A stretch of DNA of 64,000 nt from Sphingobium sp. B2D3C (GCF_025961835.1 NZ_JAOQOK010000001.1:3224001-3288000); one strand, 5' to 3'; numbered from the stretch's first letter, positions 44,519 through 57,082 are shown. Notes: a model not told the origin generated them from the letters alone. Numbers and translations: made by a program.

Positions 44519-45752
44519 CGGAAATCCTTTCAATCAGCCGCGTGGCGACAAGGGCTTTGGGCATGTCCGGCCAGTCTTCGACGCCCTGCGCCGTGACCAG
44601 ATGGACGCTGTTATGCGATCCGCCCATGACATCGCCGGACACGTCATTGGCGACGATCCAGTCCGCGCCCTTGCGCTGGCGCTTGGCGATAGCGTGGTCG
44701 ACGACAGTTTCGGTCTCGGCCGCGAAGCCGACGAGCAGGGCGGGGCGCTGGACGTGGCGCGCCAATGTCGCGAGGATATCGGGATTCTCGGCCAGCGCGA
44801 GCGGGGCAGGCGTGCCCGAGCCATCCTTCTTGATCTTCTGGCCGGCCTCGTCGGCGGCGCGCCAATCGGCCACTGCTGCGACCAATATGGCAATATCGGC
44901 CGGCAGCGCAGCCTCCACGGCGGCCTGCATCTCCCGCGCGGTCTGCACGTCGACGCGGGTGACGCCACGCGGCGTGGGCAGGCTGACCGGTCCGGCGACG
45001 AGCGTCACGCGCGCGCCCGCCTGTGCGGCGGCGGCGGCAATCGCAAAGCCCTGCTGCCCGGAGGATCGATTAGCGATGTAGCGCACCGGGTCGATCGGCT
45101 CATGTGTGGGGCCGGCGGTGACCAGCACATGGCGGCCGAGCAGATTGGCGTGGCTGAGGTCGGGCGCGTGGATCGTGCGGCTGGTGTCGGTCAGCAGCGC
45201 GGCCGGTGACGGCGCCTCTGCCAGCAGCCGCTCGATTTCCTGCACGATGGCGGCCGGCTCGGGCAGGCGACCCTTGCCCCACTCGTTGCAGGCCATGGCG
45301 CCAACGTCAGGCTCCATCACATGGATGCCATCGCCGCGCAGCGTGTCGAGGTTTCGCTGGGTGGCCTTGTGGTGCCACATCCGCACATTCATCGCGGGCA
45401 CGGCGAGCACCGGCTTGTCGGTGGCGAGCAGCACGGTCGTGGCGAGATCGTCAGCGATGCCCGATGCCATCTTGGCGAGGATGTTGGCGGTTGCCGGCGC
45501 GACGACGATCAGGTCGGCCTCGCGGCTGAGCTGGATATGGCCGATCTCGCGCTCCTCCTTGAGATCGAACATGTCGCCATAAACATGATCCTCGGTGAGC
45601 ACGCCGAAGGAGAGCGGCGTCACGAACTGGGTGGCAGCGTCGGTCAGTACGGCGCGCACGGCGAGGCCCTTGCCCTTGAGCAGGCGCACCAGTTCCAGCG
45701 CCTTGTAGGCGGCGATCCCGCCGGAGACGATGAGGAGGATCCGCTGGGTCAT
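44499..45752 (-). CDS. coaBC: Bifunctional phosphopantothenoylcysteine decarboxylase/synthetase (CoaBC, Dfp)
   Basis: Two coenzyme A steps in one chain of 417 residues. The N-terminal CoaC flavoprotein has SGGIAAYKA at 10-18, the catalytic His72 ([11 protein letters not shown]), PAMN at 119-122 and a cysteine at 155 in [13 protein letters not shown]. The C-terminal CoaB begins near 195 with [26 protein letters not shown], and K(I/K)KKDG near 310 supplies the synthetase lysine. It is followed by an overlapping dut, and ubiB lies 57 bases upstream on the same strand. Essential in most bacteria. Confidence 0.95.
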   Translation of the reverse strand: MTQRILLIVSGGIAAYKALELVRLLKGKGLAVRAVLTDAATQFVTPLSFGVLTEDHVYGDMFDLKEEREIGHIQLSREADLIVVAPATANILAKMASGIADDLATTVLLATDKPVLAVPAMNVRMWHHKATQRNLDTLRGDGIHVMEPDVGAMACNEWGKGRLPEPAAIVQEIERLLAEAPSPAALLTDTSRTIHAPDLSHANLLGRHVLVTAGPTHEPIDPVRYIANRSSGQQGFAIAAAAAQAGARVTLVAGPVSLPTPRGVTRVDVQTAREMQAAVEAALPADIAILVAAVADWRAADEAGQKIKKDGSGTPAPLALAENPDILATLARHVQRPALLVGFAAETETVVDHAIAKRQRKGADWIVANDVSGDVMGGSHNSVHLVTAQGVEDWPDMPKALVATRLIERISDELSAR

Positions 45753-45809
45753 GATGGTTCCATAGCGGCTGGGCGCCGGTCCGGCTAGCGGCTCGGCAGG
45801 GGCGGGATG

Positions 45810-47348
45810 TCAGCCAAGGAGCGCCATGGCACCCGCGCCGGCCGCTGCTGCGAGAATTGCCACGCCCGCATAGCGCCAGAACCAGCCGACCTTCACCTGC
45901 ACCAGCTTCACCGCCGGCAAGGGCGGCGGAGGCGGGGCGCCGCCCGGCTCGGGATAGGCTTCCTCCAGCCGCCGGACGAGGCCGGGCAGGCGGCGGATTG
46001 TGTCCACCGTTTCGTGGATCGAATCGGCGAGCTTGGCTTCGGGCCCGAGTTCGTCGCGCAGCCAGCTTTTCACATAGGGGCCGGAGACGTCCCACATGTT
46101 GATCGTCGGGTCGAGCATGGTCGCCACGCCTTCGACCATGACCATCGTCTTTTGCAGCAGCAGCAGATGGGGCTGGGTCTGCATGTCGAAATCGCGGGTG
46201 ATGGCGAACAGGCCGTCCAGCATCTGGCCGACGGAGAGTTCACTGACCGGCTTGCCGCGCATCGGTTCGCCCACGGCACGCAGGGCGGTCGCGAACTCGG
46301 CGACATTGTGGTGGGCCGGCACATATTGCGCCTCGAAATGGATTTCCGCCACGCGGCGATAGTTACCGGTGATAAGACCATAGAGGATCTCGGCCAGCCA
46401 TAGCCGCGCGCGCCGGTCGATCCGCCCCATGATGCCGAAGTCGATGGCAACGATGGTGCCGTCGGCCTGCACGAACAGATTGCCCTGGTGCATGTCGGCA
46501 TGGAAGAATCCGTCCGCGATGGCTTGGCGCAGGAAGGTGTTGACCAGCCGCGCCGCCAGATCGCTCAGGTCATGCCCGGCCGCGACCAGCGCCGCGCGGT
46601 CGCTGATCTTGATCCCGTCGATCCATTCGAGGGTCATCACCCGGCCGTTGGTGCGATCCCAGTCGATCTGTGGGATGCGATAGCGGGGCACGGCGGACAT
46701 GGCCTCCGCCAGCTCCGATGCAGAGGCTGCCTCGCGGCGCAGGTCCAGTTCGCGCGCTGTCCAGCGCTTGAGATTGGCGACGACCAGACGCGGGCGGAGG
46801 CGGGAGGCTTCGCCGCCCAGTTGCTCCAGATGCGCCGCAGCCCATTCATAAGTGTCGATGTCGCGGTTGAACCGCTCGCGAATGCCGGGGCGCAGCACCT
46901 TGATAGCGACCGCGCGGCCGTCCGTCGTCACGGCACGATGCACCTGCGCGATGGAGGCAGCGCCGACGGCCTGCTCATCGACGCTGGCGTAGATCGAGTC
47001 GAGCGGTCGCCCGAAGCTTGCCTCGATCTCGGCGCGAATCGCGGAGAAGGGTACGGGCGGCAGGGCATCCTGCAGCGAAAGCAGGTCACGGGCGGCATCG
47101 TCGCCGACCAGATCGGGCCGCGTCGCCAGCGATTGGCCGAGCTTGATCGCCGCCGGGCCAATGGTCTGAAACGCCTCGCCATATCGCGGTATCTGCGGGG
47201 CACCAGTAACGATGCTCGTTATGCGGGCAAAGCGGCGGATCGACGGCGGAGTGTTGGGATCTCGTGCGATGCCGCGGAGCGCGCCATGCCGGGCAAGAGT
47301 GAGGCCCCATTTGCCTAGACGCCAAAGGTGCGTGATGTGAGCCGTCAC
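45810..47348 (-). CDS. ubiB: Ubiquinone biosynthesis ABC1-family kinase-like protein UbiB
   Basis: A 512-residue ABC1/ADCK atypical kinase needed for ubiquinone synthesis in related bacteria, perhaps by extracting lipid intermediates through ATP hydrolysis. The KxGQ motif is AIKLGQSLATRPDL near 65, and the Ala-rich loop is VGAASIAQVHRA near 130. The invariant lysine in AVAIKVLRPG, and FHADMHQGNLF and IDFGIMGRI as catalytic and metal loops, are present. The C terminus ends in one or two membrane helices (YAGVAILAAAAGAGAMALLG). The start is a GTG at 47348 after AGGGCTGAGCG. ubiE is immediately upstream, the usual pair. Confidence 0.93.
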   Translation of the reverse strand: MTAHITHLWRLGKWGLTLARHGALRGIARDPNTPPSIRRFARITSIVTGAPQIPRYGEAFQTIGPAAIKLGQSLATRPDLVGDDAARDLLSLQDALPPVPFSAIRAEIEASFGRPLDSIYASVDEQAVGAASIAQVHRAVTTDGRAVAIKVLRPGIRERFNRDIDTYEWAAAHLEQLGGEASRLRPRLVVANLKRWTARELDLRREAASASELAEAMSAVPRYRIPQIDWDRTNGRVMTLEWIDGIKISDRAALVAAGHDLSDLAARLVNTFLRQAIADGFFHADMHQGNLFVQADGTIVAIDFGIMGRIDRRARLWLAEILYGLITGNYRRVAEIHFEAQYVPAHHNVAEFATALRAVGEPMRGKPVSELSVGQMLDGLFAITRDFDMQTQPHLLLLQKTMVMVEGVATMLDPTINMWDVSGPYVKSWLRDELGPEAKLADSIHETVDTIRRLPGLVRRLEEAYPEPGGAPPPPPLPAVKLVQVKVGWFWRYAGVAILAAAAGAGAMALLG

Positions 47349-47394
47349 CGCTCAGCCCTGCATGCTCGGTGAGTTGGTGGAGCCTGTACCAGCC

Positions 47395-48126
47395 TCATGC
47401 CTTCCATCCAGAATGAATGGCGACGAGGCCGCCCATGATCGGCTCGGCCTTCGCCTGCACGAAGCCCGCCTCCTCGATCATGCCCTTGAACTTCGGCATG
47501 TCCGGGAAGCGGCGGATGGATTCGATGAGATAGCGGTAGCTCTCCGCATCGCCGGCGATCATCTTGCCCAGCTTGGGCACTAGCTTGTGCGAATAGGCGT
47601 CATACACATCGCCGAAGCCCGGCCAGGTGGTGCTGGAAAATTCCAGGCAGAAAAAGCGCCCGCCATATTTGAGCACGCGATGCGCCTCGCGCAGCGCGGC
47701 CGGGATATCGGTCACATTACGGATGCCGAACGCGATGGTGTAGGCATCGAAGCTGCGATCGCCGAAGACCAGCTGCTCGGCATTTTGCGGCTGCCAGACC
47801 AGGCCCTCGATGCCGCGCTTCTGCGCCCGCGTCATGCCCACGGCGAGCATATCCTCGTTGATGTCGCTCACCGTCACGTGCGCGCCATGCTTGGCCATGC
47901 GGAAGGCGATGTCGCCGGTGCCGCCGGCCATGTCGAGAATCGCCTCGTCCTTGCGCGGCTTCACGCGGCGGACGAACTGGTCCTTCCACAGCCGATGCAT
48001 ACCGCCGGACATCGCATCGTTCATGATGTCGTAGTTGCGGGCGACATTGGAGAAGACGTCGCCGACCAGCTTCGTCTTTTCCTCGGGGGCTACCTCACGA
48101 TAGCCAAAGGACACTGTCTCGCTCAT
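47395..48126 (-). CDS. ubiE: Ubiquinone/menaquinone C-methyltransferase UbiE
   Basis: A 243-residue SAM-dependent enzyme adding the C-methyl group to the ubiquinone ring precursor. The motifs are FSNVARNYDIMNDAMSGGMHRLWK near 27-50, the SAM loop LDMAGGTGDIAF, AFGIRNVTD, and GGRFFCLEFSS. I chose the ATG at 48126 (MSETVSFGYREV), which matches the family N terminus; the upstream in-frame extension has no homology. It leads the ubiE-ubiB-coaBC-dut run. A 46-base gap separates it from ubiB, enough for a ribosome site but probably not a separate promoter. Confidence 0.96.
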   Translation of the reverse strand: MSETVSFGYREVAPEEKTKLVGDVFSNVARNYDIMNDAMSGGMHRLWKDQFVRRVKPRKDEAILDMAGGTGDIAFRMAKHGAHVTVSDINEDMLAVGMTRAQKRGIEGLVWQPQNAEQLVFGDRSFDAYTIAFGIRNVTDIPAALREAHRVLKYGGRFFCLEFSSTTWPGFGDVYDAYSHKLVPKLGKMIAGDAESYRYLIESIRRFPDMPKFKGMIEEAGFVQAKAEPIMGGLVAIHSGWKA

Positions 48127-48215
48127 GGGGCCGGGCTCTAGCCGACTCTGCCGGTCGCGCAAAGGGCGAACCATGCCGGAGCGGCCGATGCCGCGCGGGA
48201 TGGGCCGCCGTCAGC

Positions 48216-48740
48216 TCATGCCGGGTCGGCGAGCGCGACCGGCGCGCCGAGATGGGCCAGGAAATCCGGCTTGCCGATCGCGATCCCACGTGCCCGCAGC
48301 AGCGCATAGGCCATGGTCGCATGGAACAGGAAATTGGGCAGCATGAAGCCGGTGACATAATCCCGCCCGTGGAACCGGTATCCCTGACCGTTCGGGAAGC
48401 GCAGCACGATCTCGCGGTCCTCGCTGCCGTCCAGTTGTGCGGGCGTGACGCTCTGGACGAAGGCGATGGTCTTTGCGCACCGCTCCTGCAGGGCATCGAG
48501 GCTCGCCTCGGTGTCCGGCATGGCGGGCGGCTCGATGCCGGCGAGACGGGCGATGCCGTTCTTGGCGCTGTCCGACGCCATCTGATATTGCGCCGTGAGC
48601 GGGCGCATATCCTCGATCAGGCGAGCGCCGAGCAGATCGGCCTCGGCAGCGCGCACATCCGGGCGCGCGAGCCACCTCTCCATGTTGGTCAAGCTGTTGA
48701 CGAGGAGGGGAGCGGTGATCGCGTGCATGGTCAGGGTCAT
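48216..48740 (-). CDS. DUF1993 family protein
   Basis: A 174-residue protein of the DUF1993 family (DinB-like four-helix bundle). Typical stretches are HAITAPLLVNSLTNMERWLA at the start, LGARLIEDMRPLTAQYQMASDSAKNGIARLAG and GFMLPNFLFHATMAYALLRARGI. Function unknown; DinB-like folds often bind a metal, and His residues in the last segment are candidates. The ATG at 48740 gives the conserved start; a longer frame upstream has no homology. About 90 bases separate it from ubiE downstream on the same strand, so it may share a transcript. Confidence 0.8.
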   Translation of the reverse strand: MTLTMHAITAPLLVNSLTNMERWLARPDVRAAEADLLGARLIEDMRPLTAQYQMASDSAKNGIARLAGIEPPAMPDTEASLDALQERCAKTIAFVQSVTPAQLDGSEDREIVLRFPNGQGYRFHGRDYVTGFMLPNFLFHATMAYALLRARGIAIGKPDFLAHLGAPVALADPA

Positions 48741-49126
48741 CAGCTCTCGCCTTTGCTGCCAGGGTATTGGGCCGGGGTGATTGGGCCGGGTGATTGGGAT
48801 GTGCGCGCGCAGGCCGAAAGAGGCAAGGCGGCATTTCAAAACGCCTCGCCGCCACGCGTGCCCCTTGGGGTGAGCCATGCTTGACCGGTTGGCGGCCTCT
48901 CTGTATAGGCCCGCCTGCCTCGCGGCCCGCAACCTGTGCTTTCACTAGGATTCGGTCGCTCGTCCGCTGGGTCATACAGAGCTTGAACATTGCCTATGCT
49001 CTTGCGGGGCCAGGGGGTCTTTACCGACCGCCGGGTCTCTTGTCGTTTGGAGGTCAGCCCCGGCTGGCCATCGGCCGGCCCAGGACATGCAGATGGCAGA
49101 GTAACTGAAAAAAGGTGAAGGGCTTC
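48741..49126. other. 386-base gene-free leader and promoter region before rpsL
   Basis: This stretch holds no gene that I can support. It contains the candidate rpsL promoter (48881-48909) and, on the minus strand, must hold the start region of the DUF1993 gene. If transcription starts near 48916, rpsL has a leader of about 210 bases, long enough for RNA-level control, but I see no compelling structure or known riboswitch. Confidence 0.5.
48881..48909 (+). promoter_or_regulatory. Candidate promoter of the rpsL-rpsG-fusA-tuf operon
   Basis: TTGACC (48881-48886) and TATAGG (48904-48909) are separated by 17 bases. The -35 matches five of six consensus positions. It is the best box pair in the leader region and is oriented toward rpsL. 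Growth-rate control would be expected for this operon, but no stringent-response discriminator can be read with confidence. Confidence 0.5.
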
Positions 49127-49498
49127 ATGCCAACGATCAACCAGCTGGTCCGCAAGGGCCGCGAGCCGCAGAAGGCCAAGAGCAAGGTCCCTGCGATGGA
49201 GCAGAACCCGCAGAAGCGCGGCGTCTGCACCCGTGTCTACACCGTGACCCCGAAGAAGCCGAACTCGGCTCTCCGCAAGGTCTGCAAGGTGCGCCTCACC
49301 AACAGCCGTGAGGTCATCAGCTACATTCCGGGCGAAGGCCACAACCTCCAGGAGCACAGCGTCGTGCTGATCCGTGGCGGCCGTGTGCGCGACCTTCCCG
49401 GTGTGCGCTATCACGTTCTTCGCGGCGTTCTGGATACCCAGGGCGTCAAGGACCGCAAGCAGAGCCGTTCCAAGTACGGCGCGAAGCGTCCGAAGTAA
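49127..49498 (+). CDS. rpsL: 30S ribosomal protein S12
   Basis: S12 sits at the decoding centre and tunes accuracy. The 123-residue length is standard, with [11 protein letters not shown] holding Lys43, the residue most often changed in streptomycin-resistant mutants (here wild type). Position 88 is Arg (codon 49388-49390) in [10 protein letters not shown], where E. coli has Lys. AAAAAGGTGAAGG precedes the ATG at 49127; an upstream in-frame ATG four codons earlier would sit on the ribosome site. First gene of the str operon, 18 bases before rpsG. Confidence 0.98.
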   Translation: MPTINQLVRKGREPQKAKSKVPAMEQNPQKRGVCTRVYTVTPKKPNSALRKVCKVRLTNSREVISYIPGEGHNLQEHSVVLIRGGRVRDLPGVRYHVLRGVLDTQGVKDRKQSRSKYGAKRPK

Positions 49499-49516
49499 GC
49501 AGGGGAGAACAGAGAT

Positions 49517-49987
49517 ATGTCACGTCGTCGTCGCCCCGAAAAGCGCGTCATCCTGCCCGATCCCCAGTATGGCGATCAGGTTCTGTCCAAGTTCATGAAC
49601 AGCGTCATGTATGACGGCAAGAAGGCCGTCGCTGAGCAGATTGTTTATGGCGCACTGGCCACCGTTGAAACCCGCGCCAAGAAGGATCCGATCTCGGTCT
49701 TTCATGACGCCCTCAACAATGTGAAGCCGGGCATCGAGGTCCGCAGCCGCCGTGTTGGCGGTGCGACCTATCAGGTGCCGGTGGAAGTCCGTCCCGAGCG
49801 CGCCCAGGCGCTGGCCATTCGCTGGCTCATCAATGCGGCGCGCAGCCGCAGCGAGACCACGATGGCGGCCCGCCTCTCCGGCGAGCTTCTGGACGCCGCG
49901 AACAACCGTGGCAATGCCGTGAAGAAGCGTGAAGACACGCACCGGATGGCCGAAGCCAACCGCGCCTTCTCGCATTACCGCTGGTAA
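49517..49987 (+). CDS. rpsG: 30S ribosomal protein S7
   Basis: S7 nucleates assembly of the 30S head by binding the 3' domain of 16S rRNA and in E. coli represses its own operon. It is 156 residues long. The family start [19 protein letters not shown] and the segments [24 protein letters not shown] and [15 protein letters not shown] are intact. GGGGAG lies before the ATG. The gene is followed by a long hairpin before fusA, unlike the tight rpsL-rpsG junction. Confidence 0.98.
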   Translation: MSRRRRPEKRVILPDPQYGDQVLSKFMNSVMYDGKKAVAEQIVYGALATVETRAKKDPISVFHDALNNVKPGIEVRSRRVGGATYQVPVEVRPERAQALAIRWLINAARSRSETTMAARLSGELLDAANNRGNAVKKREDTHRMAEANRAFSHYRW

Positions 49988-49997
49988 GCACTATATT

Positions 49998-50033
49998 GGA
50001 AGCCGGGGCAGTCACAGGACTGTCCCGGCTTCC
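49998..50033 (+). promoter_or_regulatory. 16-bp hairpin between rpsG and fusA
   Basis: Arms GGAAGCCGGGGCAGTC (49998-50013) and GACTGTCCCGGCTTCC (50018-50033) pair over all 16 positions with one G-U, around a 4-base ACAG loop. It starts 10 bases after the rpsG stop. No T run follows, so it is not a classic terminator. It could be an RNA-processing site, a 3'-end stabiliser or a partial attenuator that sets rpsL-rpsG against fusA-tuf levels. Confidence 0.7.
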
Positions 50034-50040
50034 TGCACCA

Positions 50041-50074
50041 CCGTTCGCTCGGGCCTGTCGAAGGGCTGTTCTTC
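50041..50074. repeat. Possible sphingomonad dispersed intergenic repeat
   Basis: The stretch CCGTTCGCTCGGGCCTGTCG, followed by AAGGGCTGTTCTTC, resembles a repeat I recall as frequent between sphingomonad genes (often seen as CTTCGACAAGCTCAGxxCGAACGG in the other orientation). It lies just after the rpsG/fusA hairpin. Only one copy is in this window, so the repeat claim rests on memory. Confidence 0.4.
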
Positions 50075-50170
50075 CGTGAGGGGAGAAACGGGTCCCCGCC
50101 GAGCCAACCCGAACGGAGAGGAACCTTTCAGACCGCAGCCCCGCCGCACGCGGGCAATGGAGTAAAGATC

Positions 50171-52264
<2,094 letters not shown>

Positions 52265-52370
52265 GCCGGCACTTTCATCTGGATTTATGTAAATTTGCTG
52301 TTATGGGGGCGCCTTCGCGAGGCTTCCCCGAGCGGTTGAACCCAAGCTATTGAGCGAAAAGAGGTAGGAA

Positions 52371-53561
<1,191 letters not shown>

Positions 53562-53566
53562 TATAG

Positions 53567-53611
53567 GCAGCGAGCCGCTCGGATCAGGTGATTCGAGCGG
53601 CCTGCTTTTTT
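53567..53611 (+). terminator. Rho-independent terminator after tuf
   Basis: GCCGCTCG (53574-53581) pairs perfectly with CGAGCGGC (53594-53601); outer GCAG/CTGC bases (53567-53570 with 53602-53605) extend the stem past a 3-base bulge. Six T follow at 53606-53611. It lies five bases after the tuf stop. Confidence 0.8.
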
Positions 53612-53705
53612 CGCCGCTTCGCGCGGGCTCGTGAGTGCCAGAATGGCACCGGGGCCATCAGGGTGAAGCGGTTTTGTTTTGGCTCTTTCACATCGGTTAG
53701 TGGAC

Positions 53706-54017
53706 ATGGAAACGCAGAATATCCGTATTCGTCTCAAGGCATTCGATCATCGCGTGCTGGATCAGGCGACCGGCGACATCGCCGATACCGCTCGTCGTAC
53801 GGGTGCTCTTATTCGCGGTCCCATTCCGCTGCCGACCCGCATCGAGAAGTTCACGGTCAACCGTGGGCCGCACATCGATAAGAAGAGCCGTGAACAGTTC
53901 GAGGTCCGCACCTACAAGCGCATGCTTGATATCGTGCAGCCGACCCCGCAGACCGTCGATGCGCTGATGAAGCTCGATCTGGCTGCCGGCGTGAACGTCG
54001 AGATCAAACTGGCCTGA
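53706..54017 (+). CDS. rpsJ: 30S ribosomal protein S10
   Basis: S10 is a 30S head protein that also works as NusE in antitermination. The length is 103 residues. [19 protein letters not shown] at the start and [20 protein letters not shown] in the loop are typical. The ATG at 53706 was chosen by homology; the ribosome site is poor. A terminator upstream and an attenuator-like hairpin downstream mean it may be expressed partly on its own. A small perfect GTGCCA/TGGCAC dyad lies about 60 bases upstream. Confidence 0.97.
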   Translation: METQNIRIRLKAFDHRVLDQATGDIADTARRTGALIRGPIPLPTRIEKFTVNRGPHIDKKSREQFEVRTYKRMLDIVQPTPQTVDALMKLDLAAGVNVEIKLA

Positions 54018-54170
54018 TGGCCGTAGCGGGGCGGCCTTCGGGTCGCCTTGCAGGACATTTGGATACCGCCGGCTTCGGCCGGGCAGCGTCCTCCGTCGTT
54101 TCCGCCTCGTTTGTCGAGGGTCCGGAAGCATCCAGCCCGGACGGGGGAACGCATCGCAAAATCGGGTTGG

Positions 54171-54202
54171 CTGCCTGGGTCTTAGGGCCCTGGCGGTTTT
54201 TT
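54171..54202 (+). terminator. Terminator-like attenuator between rpsJ and rplC
   Basis: CTGCCTGGG (54171-54179) pairs with CCCTGGCGG (54188-54196) with one T-T mismatch and one G-U, around an 8-base loop, followed directly by six T (54197-54202). It stands in an unusual 236-base gap inside what is normally a tight operon. It may stop part of the transcripts coming from rpsJ, or be an attenuator for ribosomal-protein feedback. Confidence 0.5.
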
Positions 54203-54212
54203 CGTTGGATAA

Positions 54213-54233
54213 GCCCCCGCATCATGCAGGGGC
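54213..54233 (+). promoter_or_regulatory. Hairpin just upstream of the rplC ribosome site
   Basis: GCCCC (54213-54217) pairs with GGGGC (54229-54233); after one C-A mismatch the stem continues with GC/GC around a short loop. It ends eight bases before the GGAGG that serves rplC, so it could affect translation of L3 and the genes after it. There is no match to a known leader that I can name. Confidence 0.35.
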
Positions 54234-54253
54234 CTCTATTGGAGGATTGGATC

Positions 54254-55012
54254 ATGCGTACCGGCGTGATCGCGAAGAAAGTGGGTATGACCCGCCTGTT
54301 CCAGGATGATGGCCGCCATGTGCCCGTCACCGTCCTGGCGCTCGAAGGCAACCAGGTCATTGCCCGTCGCGAAATGGATAAGGACGGCTATGTAGCCGTG
54401 CAGCTGGGTGCCGGCGTTGCGAAGGCGAAGAATGTTGCCAAGCCGCAGCGCGAGCACTTTGCCAAGGCTCAGGTGGAACCCAAGGCGCAGGTCGTCGAGT
54501 TCCGCGTGGCCGAGGACGCCCTGCTCGATGTCGGCGCGGAAATCGCTGCCGATCACTTCATCGCTGGTCAGCTCGTCGACGTGACGGGTCAGACGCAGGG
54601 CAAGGGCTTTGCCGGCGCCATGAAGCGCTGGGGCTTCGGCGGTATGCGCGCCACGCACGGCGTGTCGATCAGCCACCGTGCCCATGGTTCGACGGGTAAC
54701 CGTCAGGATCCGGGCCGCGTGTTCAAGAACAAGAAGATGGCCGGCCACATGGGCGACCGTCAGCGCACCCAGCAGAACCTCGAGATCGTCCGCACGGACG
54801 TCGAGCGCGGCCTGCTGTTCGTGAAGGGCAGCGTGCCCGGCTCGAAGGGCGCCTGGCTTCTCGTCAAGGACGCCGTGAAGGTCGATCGTCCGGCTGACGT
54901 GCCGTACCCGGCCAGCATCAAGTCGGCTGCGAACAATAACGCCGAGGCTCCGGCCGATACGCCTGCGCAGGACGTCGCGGCGCCCGAGGCCACTGAAGGC
55001 CAGGAGGGCTAA
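54254..55012 (+). CDS. rplC: 50S ribosomal protein L3
   Basis: L3 binds near the peptidyl-transferase centre and starts 50S assembly. The 252 residues exceed the usual 209; the extra is mostly a C-terminal tail rich in Ala, Asn, Glu and Pro (from about 225), common in alphaproteobacteria. [25 protein letters not shown] is the conserved extension loop. GGAGGATTGGATC precedes the ATG at 54254. First gene of the long uninterrupted ribosomal run. Confidence 0.97.
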   Translation: MRTGVIAKKVGMTRLFQDDGRHVPVTVLALEGNQVIARREMDKDGYVAVQLGAGVAKAKNVAKPQREHFAKAQVEPKAQVVEFRVAEDALLDVGAEIAADHFIAGQLVDVTGQTQGKGFAGAMKRWGFGGMRATHGVSISHRAHGSTGNRQDPGRVFKNKKMAGHMGDRQRTQQNLEIVRTDVERGLLFVKGSVPGSKGAWLLVKDAVKVDRPADVPYPASIKSAANNNAEAPADTPAQDVAAPEATEGQEG

Positions 55013-55015
55013 GTC

Positions 55016-55642
55016 ATGAAGATCAAGGTTCTCACTCTGGACGGCGGCAAGGCCTCCGGCGATGTCGAGCTGAATGACGAAGTGTTCGGCCTCGAGCCGC
55101 GCGCGGACATTCTGCACCGTGTCGTCACCTGGCAGCTTGAAAAGCGCCGTGCCCCGGCCTCGGCGACGCGCGAGCGTTCTGACGTTGCCCGCACGGGCAA
55201 GAAGTTCGGTCGCCAGAAGGGCGGCGGTACGGCTCGTCACGGCGATCGCCGCGCCCCGATCTTCATCGGTGGTGGTAAGGCGCACGGTCAGCGCGCCCGT
55301 ACCTTCGGGCATTCGCTCAACAAGAAGGTGCGTGCACTGGGCCTCAAGATGGCGCTTTCGGCCAAGGCCAAGGGCGGCTCGCTCACGGTTCTGGACAATC
55401 TGGACGTCAAGGACGGCAAGACCAAGGAACTGGCGGGTCAGCTGGCCAAGCTCAACCTCGGCAAGGTGCTGTTCATCGACGGCGAGGCGACCAACCTCTC
55501 CTTCGCCAAGGCCTCGTCCAATCTCGTCGGTGTCAATGTGCTCCCCGCCATCGGTGCCAATGTCTACGATATCCTGCGTGCGGACAGCCTGGTGCTGACC
55601 CGTGCCGCGGTCGAGCAGCTGGAGGCGCGCTTCAATGGCTAA
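55016..55642 (+). CDS. rplD: 50S ribosomal protein L4
   Basis: L4 lines the peptide exit tunnel and in E. coli represses the S10 operon by attenuation in the leader. The protein is 208 residues. [25 protein letters not shown] is the tunnel loop, where macrolide-resistance changes occur; it looks wild type. It starts three bases after rplC and overlaps rplW by eight bases. The terminator-like hairpin before rplC would be a natural target if L4 feedback exists here. Confidence 0.97.
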   Translation: MKIKVLTLDGGKASGDVELNDEVFGLEPRADILHRVVTWQLEKRRAPASATRERSDVARTGKKFGRQKGGGTARHGDRRAPIFIGGGKAHGQRARTFGHSLNKKVRALGLKMALSAKAKGGSLTVLDNLDVKDGKTKELAGQLAKLNLGKVLFIDGEATNLSFAKASSNLVGVNVLPAIGANVYDILRADSLVLTRAAVEQLEARFNG

Positions 55643-55949
55643 GAAGCAGGCAGCAGCGGTGGCCACGCGTCATTACGACGTGATTGTCGCCCCGCACATC
55701 ACCGAAAAGGCGACGCTGGTCTCCGAGCACAACGCGGTTGTGTTCAAGGTCGCGCGTGACGCTTCGAAGCCCGAGATCAAGGCCGCTGTCGAGGCGCTGT
55801 TCAATGTCAGCGTCAAGTCGGTCAACACGATCGTCCAGAAGGGCAAGACCAAGCGCTGGAAGGGCAAGCCCTACACGCGCTCGGACGTGAAGAAGGCTGT
55901 CGTGACCCTGGCCGAAGGCCAGTCGATCGACATCACCACGGGCATTTGA
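55635..55949 (+). CDS. rplW: 50S ribosomal protein L23
   Basis: L23 forms the docking site for SRP and trigger factor at the tunnel exit. It is 104 residues: [25 protein letters not shown] and [29 protein letters not shown] are typical. The ATG at 55635 lies inside the end of rplD, with GGAGGCGCGC as ribosome site, so the two are coupled. The short N-terminal [10 protein letters not shown] leader is longer than in E. coli. Confidence 0.97.
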   Translation: MAKKQAAAVATRHYDVIVAPHITEKATLVSEHNAVVFKVARDASKPEIKAAVEALFNVSVKSVNTIVQKGKTKRWKGKPYTRSDVKKAVVTLAEGQSIDITTGI

Positions 55950-55963
55950 GGGCGGACTGAACA

Positions 55964-56800
55964 ATGGCACTCAAGCATTATAACCCGACGAGCCCGGCCC
56001 AGCGTGGCCTGATCCTCGTCGACCGGTCCGGCCTCCACAAGGGCAAGCCCGTCAAGGCGCTGACCGAAGGCAAGCGCAAGACCGGTGGCCGCAACAACAA
56101 GGGCCATGTGACTTCGCGCGGTATCGCCGGCGGTCACAAGCAGCGCTATCGCATCATCGACTTCAAGCGTCGCAAGTGGGACGTCGAAGGCACGGTGGAG
56201 CGTCTGGAATATGACCCCAACCGCACGGCGTTCATTGCGCTGGTCAGCTATGCCGATGGCGAGCAGGCCTACATCATCGCCCCGCAGCGTCTGGCTGTCG
56301 GCGACAAGGTGATCGCAGGCAAGAAGACCGACGTGAAGCCGGGCAACGCGATGGAACTGGGTCAGATGCCGGTCGGCACGATCATCCACAACATCGAGAT
56401 GAAGCCGGGCAAGGGCGCTCAGATCGCACGCAGCGCGGGCACCTATGCCCAGCTCGTCGGTCGCGATCGCGGCATGGTCATCGTCCGTCTCGGCTCGGGT
56501 GAGCAGCGCTACATCCGCTCGGACTGCATGGCGACCATCGGTGCGGTGTCGAACCCCGACAACCAGAACCAGAACCTCGCCAAGGCCGGCCGCAGCCGCT
56601 GGCTCGGCCGTCGCCCGCTCACCCGCGGCGTCGCCAAGAACCCGGTCGACCACCCGCACGGCGGTGGTGAAGGCCGGACCTCGGGCGGCCGTCATCCGGT
56701 TACCCCGTGGGGCAAGCCGACCAAGGGTGCTCGTACCCGTCACAACAAGTCGACCGACAAGATGATCATCCGGTCGCGTCACGCCAAGAAGAAGAGGTAA
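55964..56800 (+). CDS. rplB: 50S ribosomal protein L2
   Basis: L2 is needed for subunit joining and peptidyl transfer. It has 278 residues, with the conserved GGGRNN-type start ([21 protein letters not shown]) and, at the end, the catalytic-loop region [25 protein letters not shown], including the key histidine. It follows rplW by 14 bases and precedes rpsS by three. Confidence 0.98.
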   Translation: MALKHYNPTSPAQRGLILVDRSGLHKGKPVKALTEGKRKTGGRNNKGHVTSRGIAGGHKQRYRIIDFKRRKWDVEGTVERLEYDPNRTAFIALVSYADGEQAYIIAPQRLAVGDKVIAGKKTDVKPGNAMELGQMPVGTIIHNIEMKPGKGAQIARSAGTYAQLVGRDRGMVIVRLGSGEQRYIRSDCMATIGAVSNPDNQNQNLAKAGRSRWLGRRPLTRGVAKNPVDHPHGGGEGRTSGGRHPVTPWGKPTKGARTRHNKSTDKMIIRSRHAKKKR

Positions 56801-56803
56801 GCG

Positions 56804-57082
56804 ATGGCTCGCTCCGTCTGGAAGGGTCCCTTCGTGGACCTGCATCTGCTCAAGAAGGCAGAAACCGCGCAGGAGAACAACGGCCATGGCGGTCCGATCA
56901 AGACCTGGTCGCGCCGCTCCACCATCCTGCCGCAGTTCGTTGGCCTGACGTTCAACGTCTACAATGGTCGCAAGCACGTTCCCGTTTCGGTGAACGAAGA
57001 CATGGTCGGTCACAAGCTGGGTGAATTCGCGCCGACGCGCTACTTCCCCGGCCACGCCGCTGACAAGAAGGGCAAGCGCTGA
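56804..57082 (+). CDS. rpsS: 30S ribosomal protein S19
   Basis: S19 pairs with S13 in the 30S head. It is 92 residues: [19 protein letters not shown] at the start, [23 protein letters not shown], and the end [20 protein letters not shown]. Its stop overlaps the rplV start (TGATG), so translation is coupled. Confidence 0.97.
   Translation: MARSVWKGPFVDLHLLKKAETAQENNGHGGPIKTWSRRSTILPQFVGLTFNVYNGRKHVPVSVNEDMVGHKLGEFAPTRYFPGHAADKKGKR

Noticed and set aside
54236..55666. A 476-codon minus-strand frame across rplC and rplD
   Set aside because: Antisense to two certain ribosomal genes, with no start signal or homology.
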